From: Rhynchosporium graminicola
Lineage: Eukaryota > Ascomycota > Leotiomycetes > Helotiales > Ploettnerulaceae
Assembly (NCBI GenBank): GCA_900074885.1
Contig: FJUW01000004.1
Coordinates: 2,950,578-3,014,577 of the forward strand
DNA length: 64,000 nt
Direction of reading: 5' to 3'
Part shown: one piece after another, positions 25,101 to 36,285 of the stretch
Layout of the letters: each line of letters begins with the position of its first letter
Numbering within the stretch: position 1 is the first letter of the stretch
Made by a program: the position numbers and the translations under genes
The notes under the pieces: model-generated
The model's input: only the letters and a program-made list of their open reading frames with translations
Databases searched by the model: none
Told to the model about the DNA's origin: nothing

Positions 25101-25394
25101 TTCGACCACAGTTTCAGTGAAGCTGTTAATCTTGTGAAGGAGGATCTCAGAATCATGCTCGAGCGCCATACTGTGGATATAAACTCTAGCGTCGAGTCTC
25201 TCGCATCTACAGAGCATGACAAGCGCCTGCTGCAGCAAGCTCTCGCGCCTATCTTTACAGATTTGGAGAGAGCTTGGGGTATGGAGCCTCTACCAGAGGT
25301 GGTCGAGGAGGATGAGGTAGCACGGGAGGTTGAAGATGTTGCTGATAATCAGAATACCGAGACTCTCGATCTTGACGCTTTGCTCGCCGATTGA
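22167..25394 (+). CDS. Large P-loop GTPase of the SLIP-GC/dynamin-like type
   Basis: Five exons (22167-22491, 22548-23651, 23706-24298, 24355-24575, 24626-25394) join in frame to 1003 residues. After a ~105-residue variable N-terminus comes a GTPase domain: P-loop GGTGSGKSS at about 126-134, switch-like threonine in AASTAVAVEV, G3 motif VDLPGNLDTS near 315 and G4 VTKIDD near 383. The remaining ~600 residues are helical, with coiled-coil segments and an acidic tail (EVVEEDEVAREVEDV). This layout matches the family that includes vertebrate nuclear GTPase SLIP-GC, which is expanded in filamentous fungi and mostly uncharacterised. A membrane-remodelling or nuclear role cannot be inferred safely; no membrane helix is visible. 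Confidence 0.85.
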
Positions 25395-26437
25395 TCTGCT
25401 TCCTTGAAAGCTTGATTTTGATTTCGATCTGGCATCGTCTGCTCATCAACCTACATTTTCGTTCCTACAACAGAACACCGATAATGCTTACACTTGCACA
25501 GAAAAGCCTCATTTACTCACCATTGCAGTATTTATTATGCGCGTTTTCTTTGGTTCTTCATCACAATACCTACGCAATCAGGCGGAAAGATCACGCAGAG
25601 ATCTGGAGAAGAAGATTCTCTGCCACATGTACAATACAACAGCGCATTGCGAGATAGTCAAAATTGGAATGCAACATTTTTTGCCAACTGTGCCTTGTGA
25701 TTTATTCTATGACACAAGCATCACTACGAATGAAACCTTGAAATTCTCGAGTTCTTCATGTGTTTCGGAGAGAGGTTTGCACACTCATATGTGGATGCCA
25801 GTAACAGTATTCTCGGGCCTGTTTGAATCATCTTCAATGAGTGAGAATTTCTCCTGTGACTTCTTGCTACTTATATGGTTCGGCACAAAGCGAAAGAGGA
25901 ATCATCTGAGCTATGATAGGTGAAAATGTGTAGAAGGGATGGCTGGTTTATTGCAGGTTGAGCACATTGTTCAGTAGATGTGTTGATATGGCACTTTCCT
26001 ACAGTACAATGAGATCGCCTTGATAGACATGAATTTCACTAACGATGTTCCCGTGGTGTCATATATTTCGAGATTATCTAGGCGAGAAAACGACTGAATT
26101 GGTGCGCTGTTTGGTTTATAAAGCTCTTATGATCTACAGCAAGACGCGATGTCAATCCCAGACTATAAAGCAATACTCCATACCAATGAGTACATTAAAA
26201 ACCAGACCCAACGGCACGGTCCTGAAACTAGCTTTTACTCTCCAGATGCAATCTTAACATGTGCTTTCAAGTATATATTGTCCACAAGATCATCCAATTC
26301 GCAGCTCACTTCCCTTTCAAAGCCAGCACAAACCTAAGTCAGACATCAAACATCCACCACAACATCCTCAAGCTAGCTCGATCGAACATCACGCTCAACT
26401 CCTCCACTCTCAAGCTCATCATTACCCCAAAGCAATC
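25395..26437. other. Intergenic, no recognised gene
   Basis: Downstream of the GTPase gene. A TATAAAG at 26118-26124 and a C/A-rich leader-like stretch at 26300-26437 precede the small ORF described next. Confidence 0.4.
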
Positions 26438-26597
26438 ATGGACGATCCATGTTCTCCAATCACCTGCATCAACAATACCACACCATTAACATTCGAAAAC
26501 TGCACCCAAACCGGCACAAACATACTGCAATAGCACACACGGCATAACGACATATCACTGGTGCACAAATGCGAGTCGTATCGCCTCACTACTATAA
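26438..26597 (+). pseudogene. Small cysteine-bearing ORF that appears to shift frame near 26525
   Basis: The ATG at 26438 (context CAATCATGG) opens a 31-codon frame with cysteines at positions 5, 10 and 22, ending in TAG at 26531. If reading moves forward one base near 26525, a second frame continues without a stop to TAA at 26597 and adds CNSTHGITTYHWCTNASR, with two more cysteines and the same N/T-rich composition. This could be a frameshifted small-protein gene, a sequencing slip, or chance. No signal peptide is visible and no family is recognised. Confidence 0.3.
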
Positions 26598-27248
26598 AAC
26601 TTTCGAGGAAGTCTGGAGTTGTGGGGTAAGGTAAGCTCAGGCCTGGTGATGTACTAGGGTCTGGTATGGTGTAACGGATTTGAACCCTTCATTATCCTAA
26701 TCGGGGAAAGGGGTTTAAAGCGAGGAATTTTGAGACTGGAATCATAGAATGAGAGGCATCTCGGGGGTTGTGTCCTTGTTGAAGACGATGGAAGTCCGGG
26801 GGATAGGCTATTGTGTGTGTATCTTATCCACGTGTACTTGATTATTGGGTTAATTCTGAAGACAGTGAGTAGTTTCTTTCAAAGCCCGAAATGTATGAGA
26901 CAGAACTATTGGAAATGAATACAATTGCAAAATCAAGTGCTGGACACAAGCAAAACAGACTCCCAGTGATGTCTTGAAAAATGAAAAATAACTATTTCTT
27001 CTTGCCATCAACTTTCCTTCTGCATTTAAGTCACTTTTAGGAATATGCTACAAAGCCAAGACTATACCATGTATAGCCTAAACCAGCCATTCTGTATAAC
27101 AGGCCTCTTCTGGTGATGCCTATATCGGAAAATGATACGAGTGTCTGGCTCTCATCCGTAAATAGTAGAGATTTTCACTATCGGTCTGAGTCTGGGGAAG
27201 CTGGACAGGGCTGCAAGTCCAGTTGCTCACTGATCATGGAGTTTTGAT

Positions 27249-28560
27249 TCGGCAATTGCAAGCCGAGCCGAGACCTTGACGCACCCGAGTCGGCTTCGGA
27301 TCAGCCAACATCACATTCGTTTAAACACCACATCATATCAAAATTCCGAGTTCCGAAGACATGCCACTGTACGTTCCAAGCCCCAGAAGATATCGATCGA
27401 TTATCGCTTTTCGACAATGAAGAACGGCGATGTGCAACAAAATGAAGTTTCGTCATGCATTCGTATTGATATCATACCCCGCCCGAATAGATACTTTACC
27501 AAGACTCTGATCCGAGTGATATCCCAAGCCACGATCTTGCGACATGCCGAAAGTAGATTATTTGATTTCCTGGTTCTGAAAACGAAGGACTGCGATATGC
27601 AACAAAAGCTTCACTGCTTTTTCGTTCGAGGATCTTTCTAGATTCCTTCCTGCCTTTAGGGGTGTTTATGAATCCTGAATACAGTAGGCTATGTATTCAA
27701 AACCACTGTATCTCAAACCCTTCCGAGAGAGATTTTTTTTTATCATATTCCTGCTCGTCGGCAATGGACATCTGTGATTTACATCGAATTAGGCGTTGCT
27801 TTCTTCCTCTACAAATATTATGCACTTCTTGCTTCGAAGGAAGTCTATGGTTCCGGAGCAGGCTAAAAATCGAAAATCACTCATATTCCAAACTACAGAA
27901 ATGAACTCAGTCACTTACCTCTTTGCGGCAAAGAAGCATTACGACGTGCAGCAAAAGTTATGCGAGTCTTGTTCTACCAGTAATACGCTTGGTAGATTCG
28001 GTGGGTAGGTTAAAGTTCATTAATTCCCCAGACGGCGTCACATCAACACTCCGCTCCACCGCTCCACCGCATCTCCAAACGAAGTTTATAAGAGAAGAGA
28101 GTAACCGCATTCCGGCAATGTAGAATTGCGACGTGCAACAAAGAAACTCAAACTCGCTGCTTGTTCTCTCGCTTCGGATGTTATAGGTTCGAGAACTCCG
28201 ATGTCCTGAATCTGGGTTTACATTCATGCCTTTTTGCGAAGTCTGTACTACACACCTAAAGTGCATACCCCAGCCCTGGGACAACGAAGTGCGATCACTT
28301 ACTGTATTCCGGCGATGGAGAGTTGATATGGACGATAAAAACATGATGCCTTTTCTTCTTTGGAAACCTTTGTTCTCCTAGTTCTCAAGTACCTGGGAAG
28401 CATTCATGACTCCCAAGCGGCGTTCCATCCATCGCAAGCCACTCACTCACTCCCACTCCACAAGACAACATTCCATACATCCTCAAGAGCCAACAGGGAG
28501 AGAGATACCCAACCGCTTTCCGGCAAAGAAGAACTACAACTTGCATTAAACCTTCGGTCT
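27249..28560. repeat. Diverged tandem array, about eight units of 160-210 bp
   Basis: Anchors of the form TTCCGGCAAxGAAG occur at about 27249, 27410, 27574, 27757, 27924, 28110, 28307 and 28518. Several are followed some 10-20 bases later by GCGACGTGCAACAAA-like words (clear near 27431, 27592, 27941 and 28129). Spacing grows from 161 to 211 bases along the array. The copies are badly diverged and I aligned them by eye only. Confidence 0.65.
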
Positions 28561-28563
28561 CTG

Positions 28564-28747
28564 AATCCTAGGGAATAAGCACTTCCCAGGACTCAAACCC
28601 CCCCGCAGGAAACCGGCTGTGAAAAGAAGGACGGGGTTCGCGTGTCACGACATGCAACGAATCGCTCGATTCGTTCCAAGGGACTAAGCACTTCCAAGGA
28701 ACCATGCTGTGAAAAGAAGGAAAACGGTTCGTGACACGCGGCATGCA
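28564..28747. repeat. Imperfect direct repeat of ~80-105 bp
   Basis: TAAGCACTTCC, CTGTGAAAAGAAGGA and a GTGTCACGACATGCA/GTGACACGCGGCATGCA ending occur in the same order at 28576-28656 and 28685-28747. Between them lies the palindromic CGAATCGCTCGATTCG. It may continue the array to its left, since the CGACATGCAACGAA word recurs. Confidence 0.8.
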
Positions 28748-28871
28748 GGCTTGTGACCATAGCCATGGTAAGAAGTAAGATATGCCTTACTAAGCATATG
28801 CACTTTGTGATGTGCAATATGACTCTTGATGGGGCTCGATGCGGACATCGGGGAATGAGGAAAGGAGTTGA

Positions 28872-28893
28872 GGGTGTGTGTGAGTGTGTGTGA
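28872..28893. repeat. TG-rich microsatellite
   Basis: A short GTGTGTGTGAGTGTGTGTGA tract. Confidence 0.9.
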
Positions 28894-29179
28894 GATCTGG
28901 AGTGGGTAGGCTATGGATGGCTAGACGTAAGAGGAAATGGGAGATCACTTGAAGGCTGGCACGTGTTGACATAGTTTGCTGGGTCTACTTTTAGATAGTG
29001 TTTTGTTTCGCTGCTCATTATTCTATTAATTGTACATCTCCCTTTCCTTCCTATCCCACCAGGACATCGCCTCGATTTGATAAGTATATTCTTGAAACGG
29101 AAACCTCTTCCTGAGGTTATTGTACAAAACCCGATGTCAAAAAAAATTGATAATATATCTCCACTTCTTACTCCGCAAT

Positions 29180-30485
29180 CTACTTCAATGGCTTCCTAGC
29201 AACCATCAAGTACATAGGCGTGAATAGATCCTCCTTAGCACCAGCAACTAAACAATCGGCCGCCACCGCCAAACTATCAGCAGTCTTCTGCGTTCCACCT
29301 GGCGCAATACCAACCATCTCCAATAAACCTACAAACTTATGCGTGATCCCTCTGCCCAACTTCGTCATTCTCGCGATAGTCAAGAAATCGAACACCGAAC
29401 CCATCATGCTGAAATCTCCGGCGAGTGGGTAATACCATGGCGTGGCATCTGGTCTTTTGGCCAGATCTTCGTGGAGCTCTAGTTCGAATCCAGCGGCTTT
29501 GATGGCGCGGAGTCCTTCGGAGATCTTCACCATGTTAGATATTCCGTCACCGAGCTCGATGCCCAAACGGATCTCGCGATGGCGAGGGTTGTCGTTGTCG
29601 TATTTGTCGGTCATTAGCCATTCGTACACGCCGAATACGCCGCCTGGCTTGAGGACTTTGAAAATTTGGCTATAGACGCCTTCAAGGGAGGGGGCGTGGA
29701 CGGTTGCTTCAATGGCGTAGACGCAATCGAAGGAATTTTCGCGGAAGCTCATTTGCTGAGGTGGGTTAGTATATTTTCCTCTTTTTAAAAGAGGGAAAAG
29801 GGGAAAATGTGAACATACCATGAAATCACCCTTCACGAAGTCCAATTGGTGGGAAAGACCTTCTTTCTGCGCGTATCTTGTCGCACGTTCGATTTGGTAG
29901 TCGTTGTTGTTCAATCCTGTGATGTGTGCGCCTGTGAACTTGGCAATCTCTCTTGCTGGTCCTCCAACACCACATCCAACGTCAAGAACTTTGTCTCCGT
30001 CTTTGATACCGATCTTGGCTGCGAGGTAGTGTTCGTGGCGGGCGATTGCTTGGTAGAAGTTCTCACCGTATGCAAATCTGCAGAAATGGAAAGATTGGCC
30101 CCAGCCATATTCGTAGAGATCCGTTCCGAGATTGTAGTAACTGGGGGAGTTAGCCGAAGTTCATTGTGTGAGAATGGAGCAGAGAACTTACTGTCTAGTG
30201 AGAGTAGCGTATTCTGCTTTCCTGGCCTGGAGGGAGTTAGCAACTGGTACTTGGGTTTCTGTGAATGCGCTTGTGACATACCTCTCTGATCTCAGGGGTC
30301 TCGTCTTTCGCAGACTTGTTGTCCCAATGCTTGAAGTACTCGTCGACAGCAGCCTTCTGCGCAGTCTTATCCTTTTTCATCATGGCACTGAATCCACCCT
30401 TAGCACCGGACGACTCCTTGTGCATGGCCTTGTTGAAAGCCGCATCGCGAGTATGATCCTCAGTCTCGAGTCCGGAGGGAGCCAT
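29180..30485 (-). CDS. erg6: Sterol 24-C-methyltransferase ERG6
   Basis: Minus-strand exons 30485-30282, 30226-30192, 30140-29819 and 29755-29180 give 378 residues, the normal length. The 35-nt second exon joins to give the family word [15 protein letters not shown]. The SAM-binding motif [15 protein letters not shown] lies at about 131-145. Other family segments are [34 protein letters not shown] and [10 protein letters not shown]. The enzyme transfers a methyl group from S-adenosylmethionine to C-24 of zymosterol or lanosterol in ergosterol synthesis, on the ER and lipid droplets. It is divergent from SLT11, with 532 bases between the starts. Confidence 0.97.
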
Positions 30486-31017
30486 TGTGAAGCGATTATG
30501 GGATATGATTTAGATTTACAGTAGAGGATTGAACGTCGATGTTGAATGGATCGAGTAGAATGCAATTTTCGCGAATTCAAGGAAAAGGTTGGGGAATAGG
30601 AGTTCCTTATATTACTGTAATCCCACTTGCATGTGTAGCACTTCTGGAAATTTGACTGCCCAGCCCAACGCGTCCGGACCCACTCTGTCACCCTTGCTGA
30701 CATCTGACCATTCACATCCACGCTGCCAAGGCGGCGAATCGTATTCGTCTTCTGCCAGGAACAGCGGGGGGAACCTGCCGGCAAGCGCATATTCGACGCA
30801 GCTTTTGTGACCACCGCTCATCAGCCTTTTGATCACGTAAGCTTTTCGAGAGACGACAAAGTAGGAATTTGTTTTTGATGCAGTATTCCTCAGCCTTGTC
30901 ACCACGCAACCTCACCACAACATCCTTGCGCCACCCATAGACGTCTCTACAAAAACTCTCGAGGGCAATCCTACACTATTCTGCGATTCGCATATAACGC
31001 TTCCATCTCAAATTATT
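30486..31017. promoter_or_regulatory. Shared upstream region of ERG6 and SLT11
   Basis: A 532-base gap between divergent starts; both promoters must lie here. Overlapping minus-strand ORFs of 68-144 codons are not supported by motifs. I did not identify sterol regulatory elements with confidence. Confidence 0.5.
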
Positions 31018-32163
31018 ATGCCGCCTCAAATTAAGCAAGATCTCAATCGCTCGGGATGGGAAACCACCGACTTCCCCTCTGTCTGCGAGAACTGCCTCCC
31101 CGAAAACCCCTACGTGCAAATGATCAAACAAGACTATGGCGAAGAATGTAAGATCTGTACGCGACCCTTCACAGTATTCAAATGGAAAGCCGATCGTACA
31201 GCTCGAAGCAAGCGAACCAACATCTGTTTGACATGCGCCCGCCTAAAGAACTGCTGTCAATGCTGCATGCTTGATTTATCTTTTGGACTGCCAATCGTGG
31301 TGCGTGATGCGGCACTGAAGATGGTCGCGCCGGGGCCGCAGAGTGCGGTCAACAGGGAGTATTATGCCCAGGAACACGAGAAGGAGATTGAGGAGGGAAG
31401 AGGAGGGGTGGAGGCCTATGAGAAGACTGATGAGAAGGCGAGGGAGTTGCTGAGGAGATTGGCGAACTCGGAACCATATTTCAAGAAACAGAGAAGGGTT
31501 GGTCCCGCGGAAGGAGAAGGTGTTGAGGGAAGTGCGGCTTCGACTGCGTTGACTACTGGGGGTCCAGGCCCGATCAGAACGAGAGATAGCAGAGGAGGAG
31601 GAGGCGCTCGTGGTTCTGTACGTGGAGGAAGAGGTGGTGCCAGAGGAGGTCGAGCGTTTCCTAGTGCGGCGCAATTACCACCTACAGCACAGGATATTGC
31701 ACCACCCGCCGACAAATCCATCACCTCCCTCTTTGTCACTGGTGTAGAGGATGATCTTCCCGAACACAAGATCCGGGATTTCTTCTCACCATATGGAAAG
31801 ATCCGCTCTTTAGTCTGCTCACATATGTCGCATTGCGCGTTCATCAACTATAATACTCGAGATGGCGCGGAGGCTGCTGCGGAGGCTCTGCAAGGAAGGG
31901 CGGTTATTGCTGGTTGTCCTTTGAGAGTGCAATGGGGTAGACCGAGACCTATCGGCACTATGGACAAGGAGGAGAGGATAGCGACTGGAAGGGAGGGACG
32001 TACGGCTTTCGCTGGGTCGGGTAGGAGTGGTGCTATGAGAGGGCCAGATCATGGGCAGACGGCGGCGCCTGAGAAGGATGATTTGGCGAACATGTCTGCA
32101 GTTGCTGCTCCGCCTGGTGCTGGTGATGGTCCCCAGTATGCGAGTCTGGCTGGGAATAATTAG
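31018..32163 (+). CDS. slt11: Pre-mRNA-splicing factor SLT11 (Ecm2/RBM22 family)
   Basis: Intronless, 381 residues. The N-terminal ~90 residues hold closely spaced cysteine pairs (VCENCLPENPY, CKICTRPFTVF, ICLTCARLKNCCQCC) as in the zinc-binding domain of Ecm2/Cwf5/RBM22. A glutamate-rich linker and an RG/GG-rich stretch (about 195-220) precede one RRM at about 235-310 (SLFVTGVEDDLP; CAFINYNTRDGAEAA; LRVQWGRPRP). Family members sit in the catalytic spliceosome beside U6 snRNA and stabilise U2/U6 pairing. Length and order of domains are normal. The RRM's RNP1 position reads HCAFINYN, usual for this family. Confidence 0.96.
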   Translation: MPPQIKQDLNRSGWETTDFPSVCENCLPENPYVQMIKQDYGEECKICTRPFTVFKWKADRTARSKRTNICLTCARLKNCCQCCMLDLSFGLPIVVRDAALKMVAPGPQSAVNREYYAQEHEKEIEEGRGGVEAYEKTDEKARELLRRLANSEPYFKKQRRVGPAEGEGVEGSAASTALTTGGPGPIRTRDSRGGGGARGSVRGGRGGARGGRAFPSAAQLPPTAQDIAPPADKSITSLFVTGVEDDLPEHKIRDFFSPYGKIRSLVCSHMSHCAFINYNTRDGAEAAAEALQGRAVIAGCPLRVQWGRPRPIGTMDKEERIATGREGRTAFAGSGRSGAMRGPDHGQTAAPEKDDLANMSAVAAPPGAGDGPQYASLAGNN

Positions 32164-33163
32164 CCTGGGAAGTTTGAACCAGGTGGGCGTTTGGAGACCG
32201 AGGGTTGGGTGCTTGCATATGTTTGATAGGGTGTCATATGAATGTGATAAGCCTCATGATCTGCATGGCCACAGTGAATCATGTCCGAGTTTTATTTTAC
32301 AACAGAGATCCTGTGTGATTTGATCACGGAAAATAGGATTATTAGAACATTACTCCTGACCCGCTTTCAGATACCTGACTCACGCTTTTCCCAAGCAACA
32401 TCTTAAACCCGCCTACACGATTTCATCCTCATCCCACAATCTCGAACCAATGCCTAGCTTATGTCAACACTTCGCCAAGCACGTACACAATTTAGCGTAC
32501 CTACCTATTTAATCCCAAACCATAACCACTACCGTAACACTAGAACATTAAGTAACACTCCTGTCTCACCTTTGGTGGATAACTGTGCTTATATATCAAA
32601 GTACTTGTCATTTTCCTATTCTCGATATCCAATATACGAGTCTGGTTGTGGCTATCAATGACTAGTGGGGAGGATTGGCTTTCTAAGACTGAGTAGGTGG
32701 TGGAGAGGTCGGCTATGTGTAGTTGAAAATGATTCTAGGAACCAATGAAAGCATTTCGCTCCAAATAGGTTTCTATCCTGATCGAGGTAGCGAGTTGGAT
32801 TTGTGAGCGCGAGATATAACTGTATGGACTGATGTGCCTTGAGATATACTATTATAGAGTCGTGTTCGTGAAGGTGCTCTTTATCTGCTATAAACTCACC
32901 CTTCTAGCAGATATTACTTGATGGTTCTAGATCGATCCACAGTTGGCTCATTCACCATGAGTATTTACACTTAATCAGCATCTAGATCAGCAGTCACAAA
33001 TTCAGAGCAGCGGTTTCCAAGTTATAGCCATAGACTTGCTATCATACATTCTAAACACTCTCATACAAGCCAACGGATCTCTTTCCTATCTTCACACACC
33101 CTTGTCAATTTCTTCCCCCACAGCATCTATAATACACTTCAACTTTCCCGCAAGTCAGCAGCT
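32164..33163. other. Intergenic between convergent SLT11 and MZM1
   Basis: The 3' flanks of two convergent genes; no further gene seen. Confidence 0.45.
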
Positions 33164-33924
33164 CTATTTATCAGAGCACTTCTTCCCATCGATCACCACT
33201 TTCTGTCCGTTCGGCATCTTGATCGTATCGTTGTCGCCTCGTTCGGTGTGTTCATGGATGCGGAGTTCTGTGGGCTTGTTAATATGTATTCTTACCCGCT
33301 CCTTGGTCCTTCATCAGTCCATGTTGTTCTCTCTTCCAGCATCTGTCTTCTATAACACATTTCTTCTCCAACTCCTCTCATCAAACGTCTCTCATCTCAA
33401 CTCCTCTCATCTCAAAAATCTCATTAATCATCTGTATACATGGAATGACGAAAGGATCTCTATCAAACAGGAGAGATGAGATACTCACTATACCGATCAT
33501 CCTTCCCCAACCGTCCCTGCACAACATTCTCTCTCAAAATCTTCGCCACGTCCTGTGCGTGCGCTATCGCAGGCGCATAAGCTGGGTCATCAAGACTCAT
33601 CGATGCATTTTGTCGGAAGTTCTGGCGCGCCTGACTGCGTGCTGCAGTGAGGAGATGTGTGTCGCCTATGTGGTGTAAGTTTTGACGCAACACAGGAAGA
33701 GATGGAGAGAAGGAAGTGGGAAGGGGAGGCTTCTTGAAGAGGCTTGATTCGGACTTTCATTTGAAATGAGAAGGGAGGAAAGAGGATCATCAGGCTTCTC
33801 GGAGAAGGCTCGTTCATATCTGTATTGGGAAGTGGAAAGGGAAGGAGAGAGCAGGAAGGAACAACACACCTTCGAACGCCAGCCTCGCGGAGCGAAGAAG
33901 GCTCCTGTATGCTGATGTCGCCAT
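33164..33924 (-). CDS. mzm1: MZM1 (LYRM7-type) complex III assembly factor
   Basis: Minus-strand exons 33924-33870, 33665-33489 and 33267-33164 join in frame to 111 residues. The start [17 protein letters not shown] carries the LYR-type motif (AYR) with the downstream F. The middle [20 protein letters not shown] and the end [19 protein letters not shown] match the Mzm1 family. Family members chaperone the Rieske iron-sulfur protein in the mitochondrial matrix before its insertion into complex III. Introns are 204 and 221 nt, long for this window, which is why no single ORF shows the gene. The 77-codon frame visible at 33463-33693 is only the middle exon plus intron. Confidence 0.95.
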
Positions 33925-34048
33925 CTTGACCAACAAATTCTATCATTATCTTGGGTCAGCATTCATACGCGTATCGTTATAGCAGCGAAAAGGAGATTAT
34001 TGGTACGGGGCTTGGGAAAACACAAGGGGAATTCAAAGTCGAGAAAGA

Positions 34049-36285
34049 ATGACAGCACACATCAGCTTCCATCTGAATCCGCAGCACGATACATTCCCGA
34101 GGTTCAGCTATTGGGTTACTCATGTGTCAAGAGAAACCGTGGACTTTATTTGTCGCGAGGACGATGCAGAATTCCAACCCTATCGGATTGGAGATCACTC
34201 AACTGCGAGCATCATTCAATGTTGCGAGGACAGTGAAGAATTCCAACCCGACCGGATCGAAGATCACTCAACTGCGAGCATCATTCAACGTCGCGAGTAC
34301 CATGAAGAATTCCAACCCTACTGGATCGAAGACGACCCAAATGCGAGCATCATTCAGTGTCGCGAGGACAATGCAGAATTCCAACCCTATTGGATCGAAG
34401 ATCACTCAACTGCGAGCACCATACAATGTCGCGAGGACGATGAAGAATTCCAAACCTACCGGATCGAAGATCACCCGACTGCGAGCATCACCGCAGAGCT
34501 TCTCAATGTCCCAGGACCTTCATGCGACATTCCTAGGAGTCGACGGAAGGGCACAGTCACCGAAGAAACCATTCGGCACCTATGGGATTCCGAGTCTGGT
34601 ACCGGACACGTACTAGCAACCAAGCTTGGAAGAAGCGGCTCCATAAAGGACGAAAGAATCCTGAAAAGCCAACCTGAACTCTCGAAAAAAGCAGAGGGAA
34701 AGAGAAGAGCAGAGGAGAACAACATGGACGATTGCAACACTCACCTGGCGGCTTCTGGTCCTGCTGAGGAGCAGCCTGAAGATTCTCAATCACCCGAACA
34801 AGACGAGGACGAGGACGAGGAGGACGACGACGACGATAGTGCGACGATTTACGAAGGAGACGAGCCACCAGGTACTGCAGGCCAGGATACAACCACGACG
34901 AAGAAGAAGAAGAAGAAGAGGGTGAGGAAGAACAAGAAGAAGAAGTCCAAGTCGAAGTCCAAGTCCAAGGCTCAACCTGGGTTGGAGGTATTCGAAGGTC
35001 CCTGGGCAGATGGTCAGTTCCTTCTTTTTCATTCAAATCTTCATCTCAACATGACAGACAAAATGACACATGGGATCCTCACTTTTTTTTTTCTTTGTTT
35101 CTTTCTTTCTGTTTTCACACTGCAATGTTTTTCGTCACACCAGTATATTCTCGGAGGAGCATAGGTATAATGAATCTCGCGTCCTCACATATTTTCTGAG
35201 CCGACCCCGACCTCGTCCCCGACCGCTCGGATGTGATTGAACATCACGTGCCACTGATCTCACCCAGCCCAGCCTAGCCCAGCCCAGCCCCGCGGGACGC
35301 TAACAATAATATTTTTCCCAGTCCTCCGCCAACTGGTTCCAATCGCCAAAACCCTTATCAATGCCGACAAATGGAGCTCTTTAGATATAGCCATCAAATA
35401 CTGTGAGTTCCATTCTTTGATCCTCAGAACTCTACGAGAGAAGTGCAACGATCGCGCCGATCAAGTCACAGACTTCGCCATCGCCGCAGACAAATACTGC
35501 ATCACCATTCGCAGTCACAAAGATCATTTCAAACAGGCCGTTCAGAACTTGATCGCTCTACAAGGTGAAAAGCCAGAGCTAGGCAAGGCCAAGATCGAGC
35601 AGCTCTTGACTGAACAGGATCAAGAGCAGTTGAAAGGACTTCAGGACAGTCTGCTCGGATATTTCAGAAGAAACGGCGGGTGGGGTTCTCATATCGCTTT
35701 CGTGATAAAGCAGGTGCAACATTTGTCCCCGCTGGTTTGGTATTGGCTCTGCATATCCAGCTGCAATAGACTGAGGGCTGCTAAGCGACAAAAATCTCTC
35801 GGCGTAAGTCATTCATGGCCTCGAATAACCTCAAAATGATTGTAGAATTACACTCTAACTTTGCGCGCTTTCAGAAATACAAGGACGATCCTACCGAAGA
35901 CTCCGACTTCAAAGAACTCGCCAGAAACGTATTCTCGGCCGGACTCTCAACAACCGCAGATAGCTTTCCGGATATCCTCTACCCTCTCACCCAAGAAGAT
36001 CGAAAAGAAATACAAGCCAAATTTTTGAAGGCGGATACAGCTAGCCGCGAGTCGTTGGTACAGAAGGCTCACGACAATTGCGGAGACGCAGTAAATTCTA
36101 CTCTTCTTGAGCGAAAAATATATTTCTTCTGCCTATTCCTATTCCGATTCCGCGAACTTCGACCAGAAGATGGTACGTTATGGGGAAGCCTTCCCTTTTT
36201 TTTTTCCAATGTCCCCAATAGAAGTTTTAGACATGCCTTATCCCTTCGGAGGACATTTTCTTCCAAATACCTTTTCAAACACTGA
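34049..36285 (+). CDS. Unrecognised protein with five 23-residue tandem repeats and acidic/lysine tracts
   Basis: Exons 34049-35012, 35322-35803 and 35875-36285 are in frame. Residues 35-149 are five copies of a 23-residue unit, consensus CREDDEEFQPYRIEDHSTAS plus IIQ. Then come a mixed segment, an acidic run (about 252-262), and a lysine-rich run that looks like a nuclear localisation signal. The second and third exons encode an all-helical region with no motif I know (KHDHF-like and FVIKQVQHLSPLVWYW segments). The reading frame stays open past the zuotin start at 36170 to a stop at 36285, so the true 3' end is uncertain; a stop or further splice before 36170 is likely. No function assigned. 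Confidence 0.6.
34151..34495 (+). repeat. Five in-frame 69-bp repeats
   Basis: Units start TGTCGCGAGGACGATGCAGA at 34151, then at 34220, 34289, 34358 and 34427. They are fairly well conserved in DNA and keep frame exactly, so the array is recent or under selection for frame. Confidence 0.95.

Larger units (their letters stand above)
26598..29179. other. Gene-poor region with decayed repeats
   Basis: Between the small cysteine ORF and the end of ERG6. It contains the diverged array at 27.2-28.6 kb, a ~105-bp direct repeat and a TG-rich microsatellite. No gene could be supported on either strand. Confidence 0.5.

Noticed and set aside
26981..27032. Minus-strand tail reading RRKVDGKKK and stop, like the end of a small basic protein
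   Set aside because: No upstream exon with matching frame could be found.
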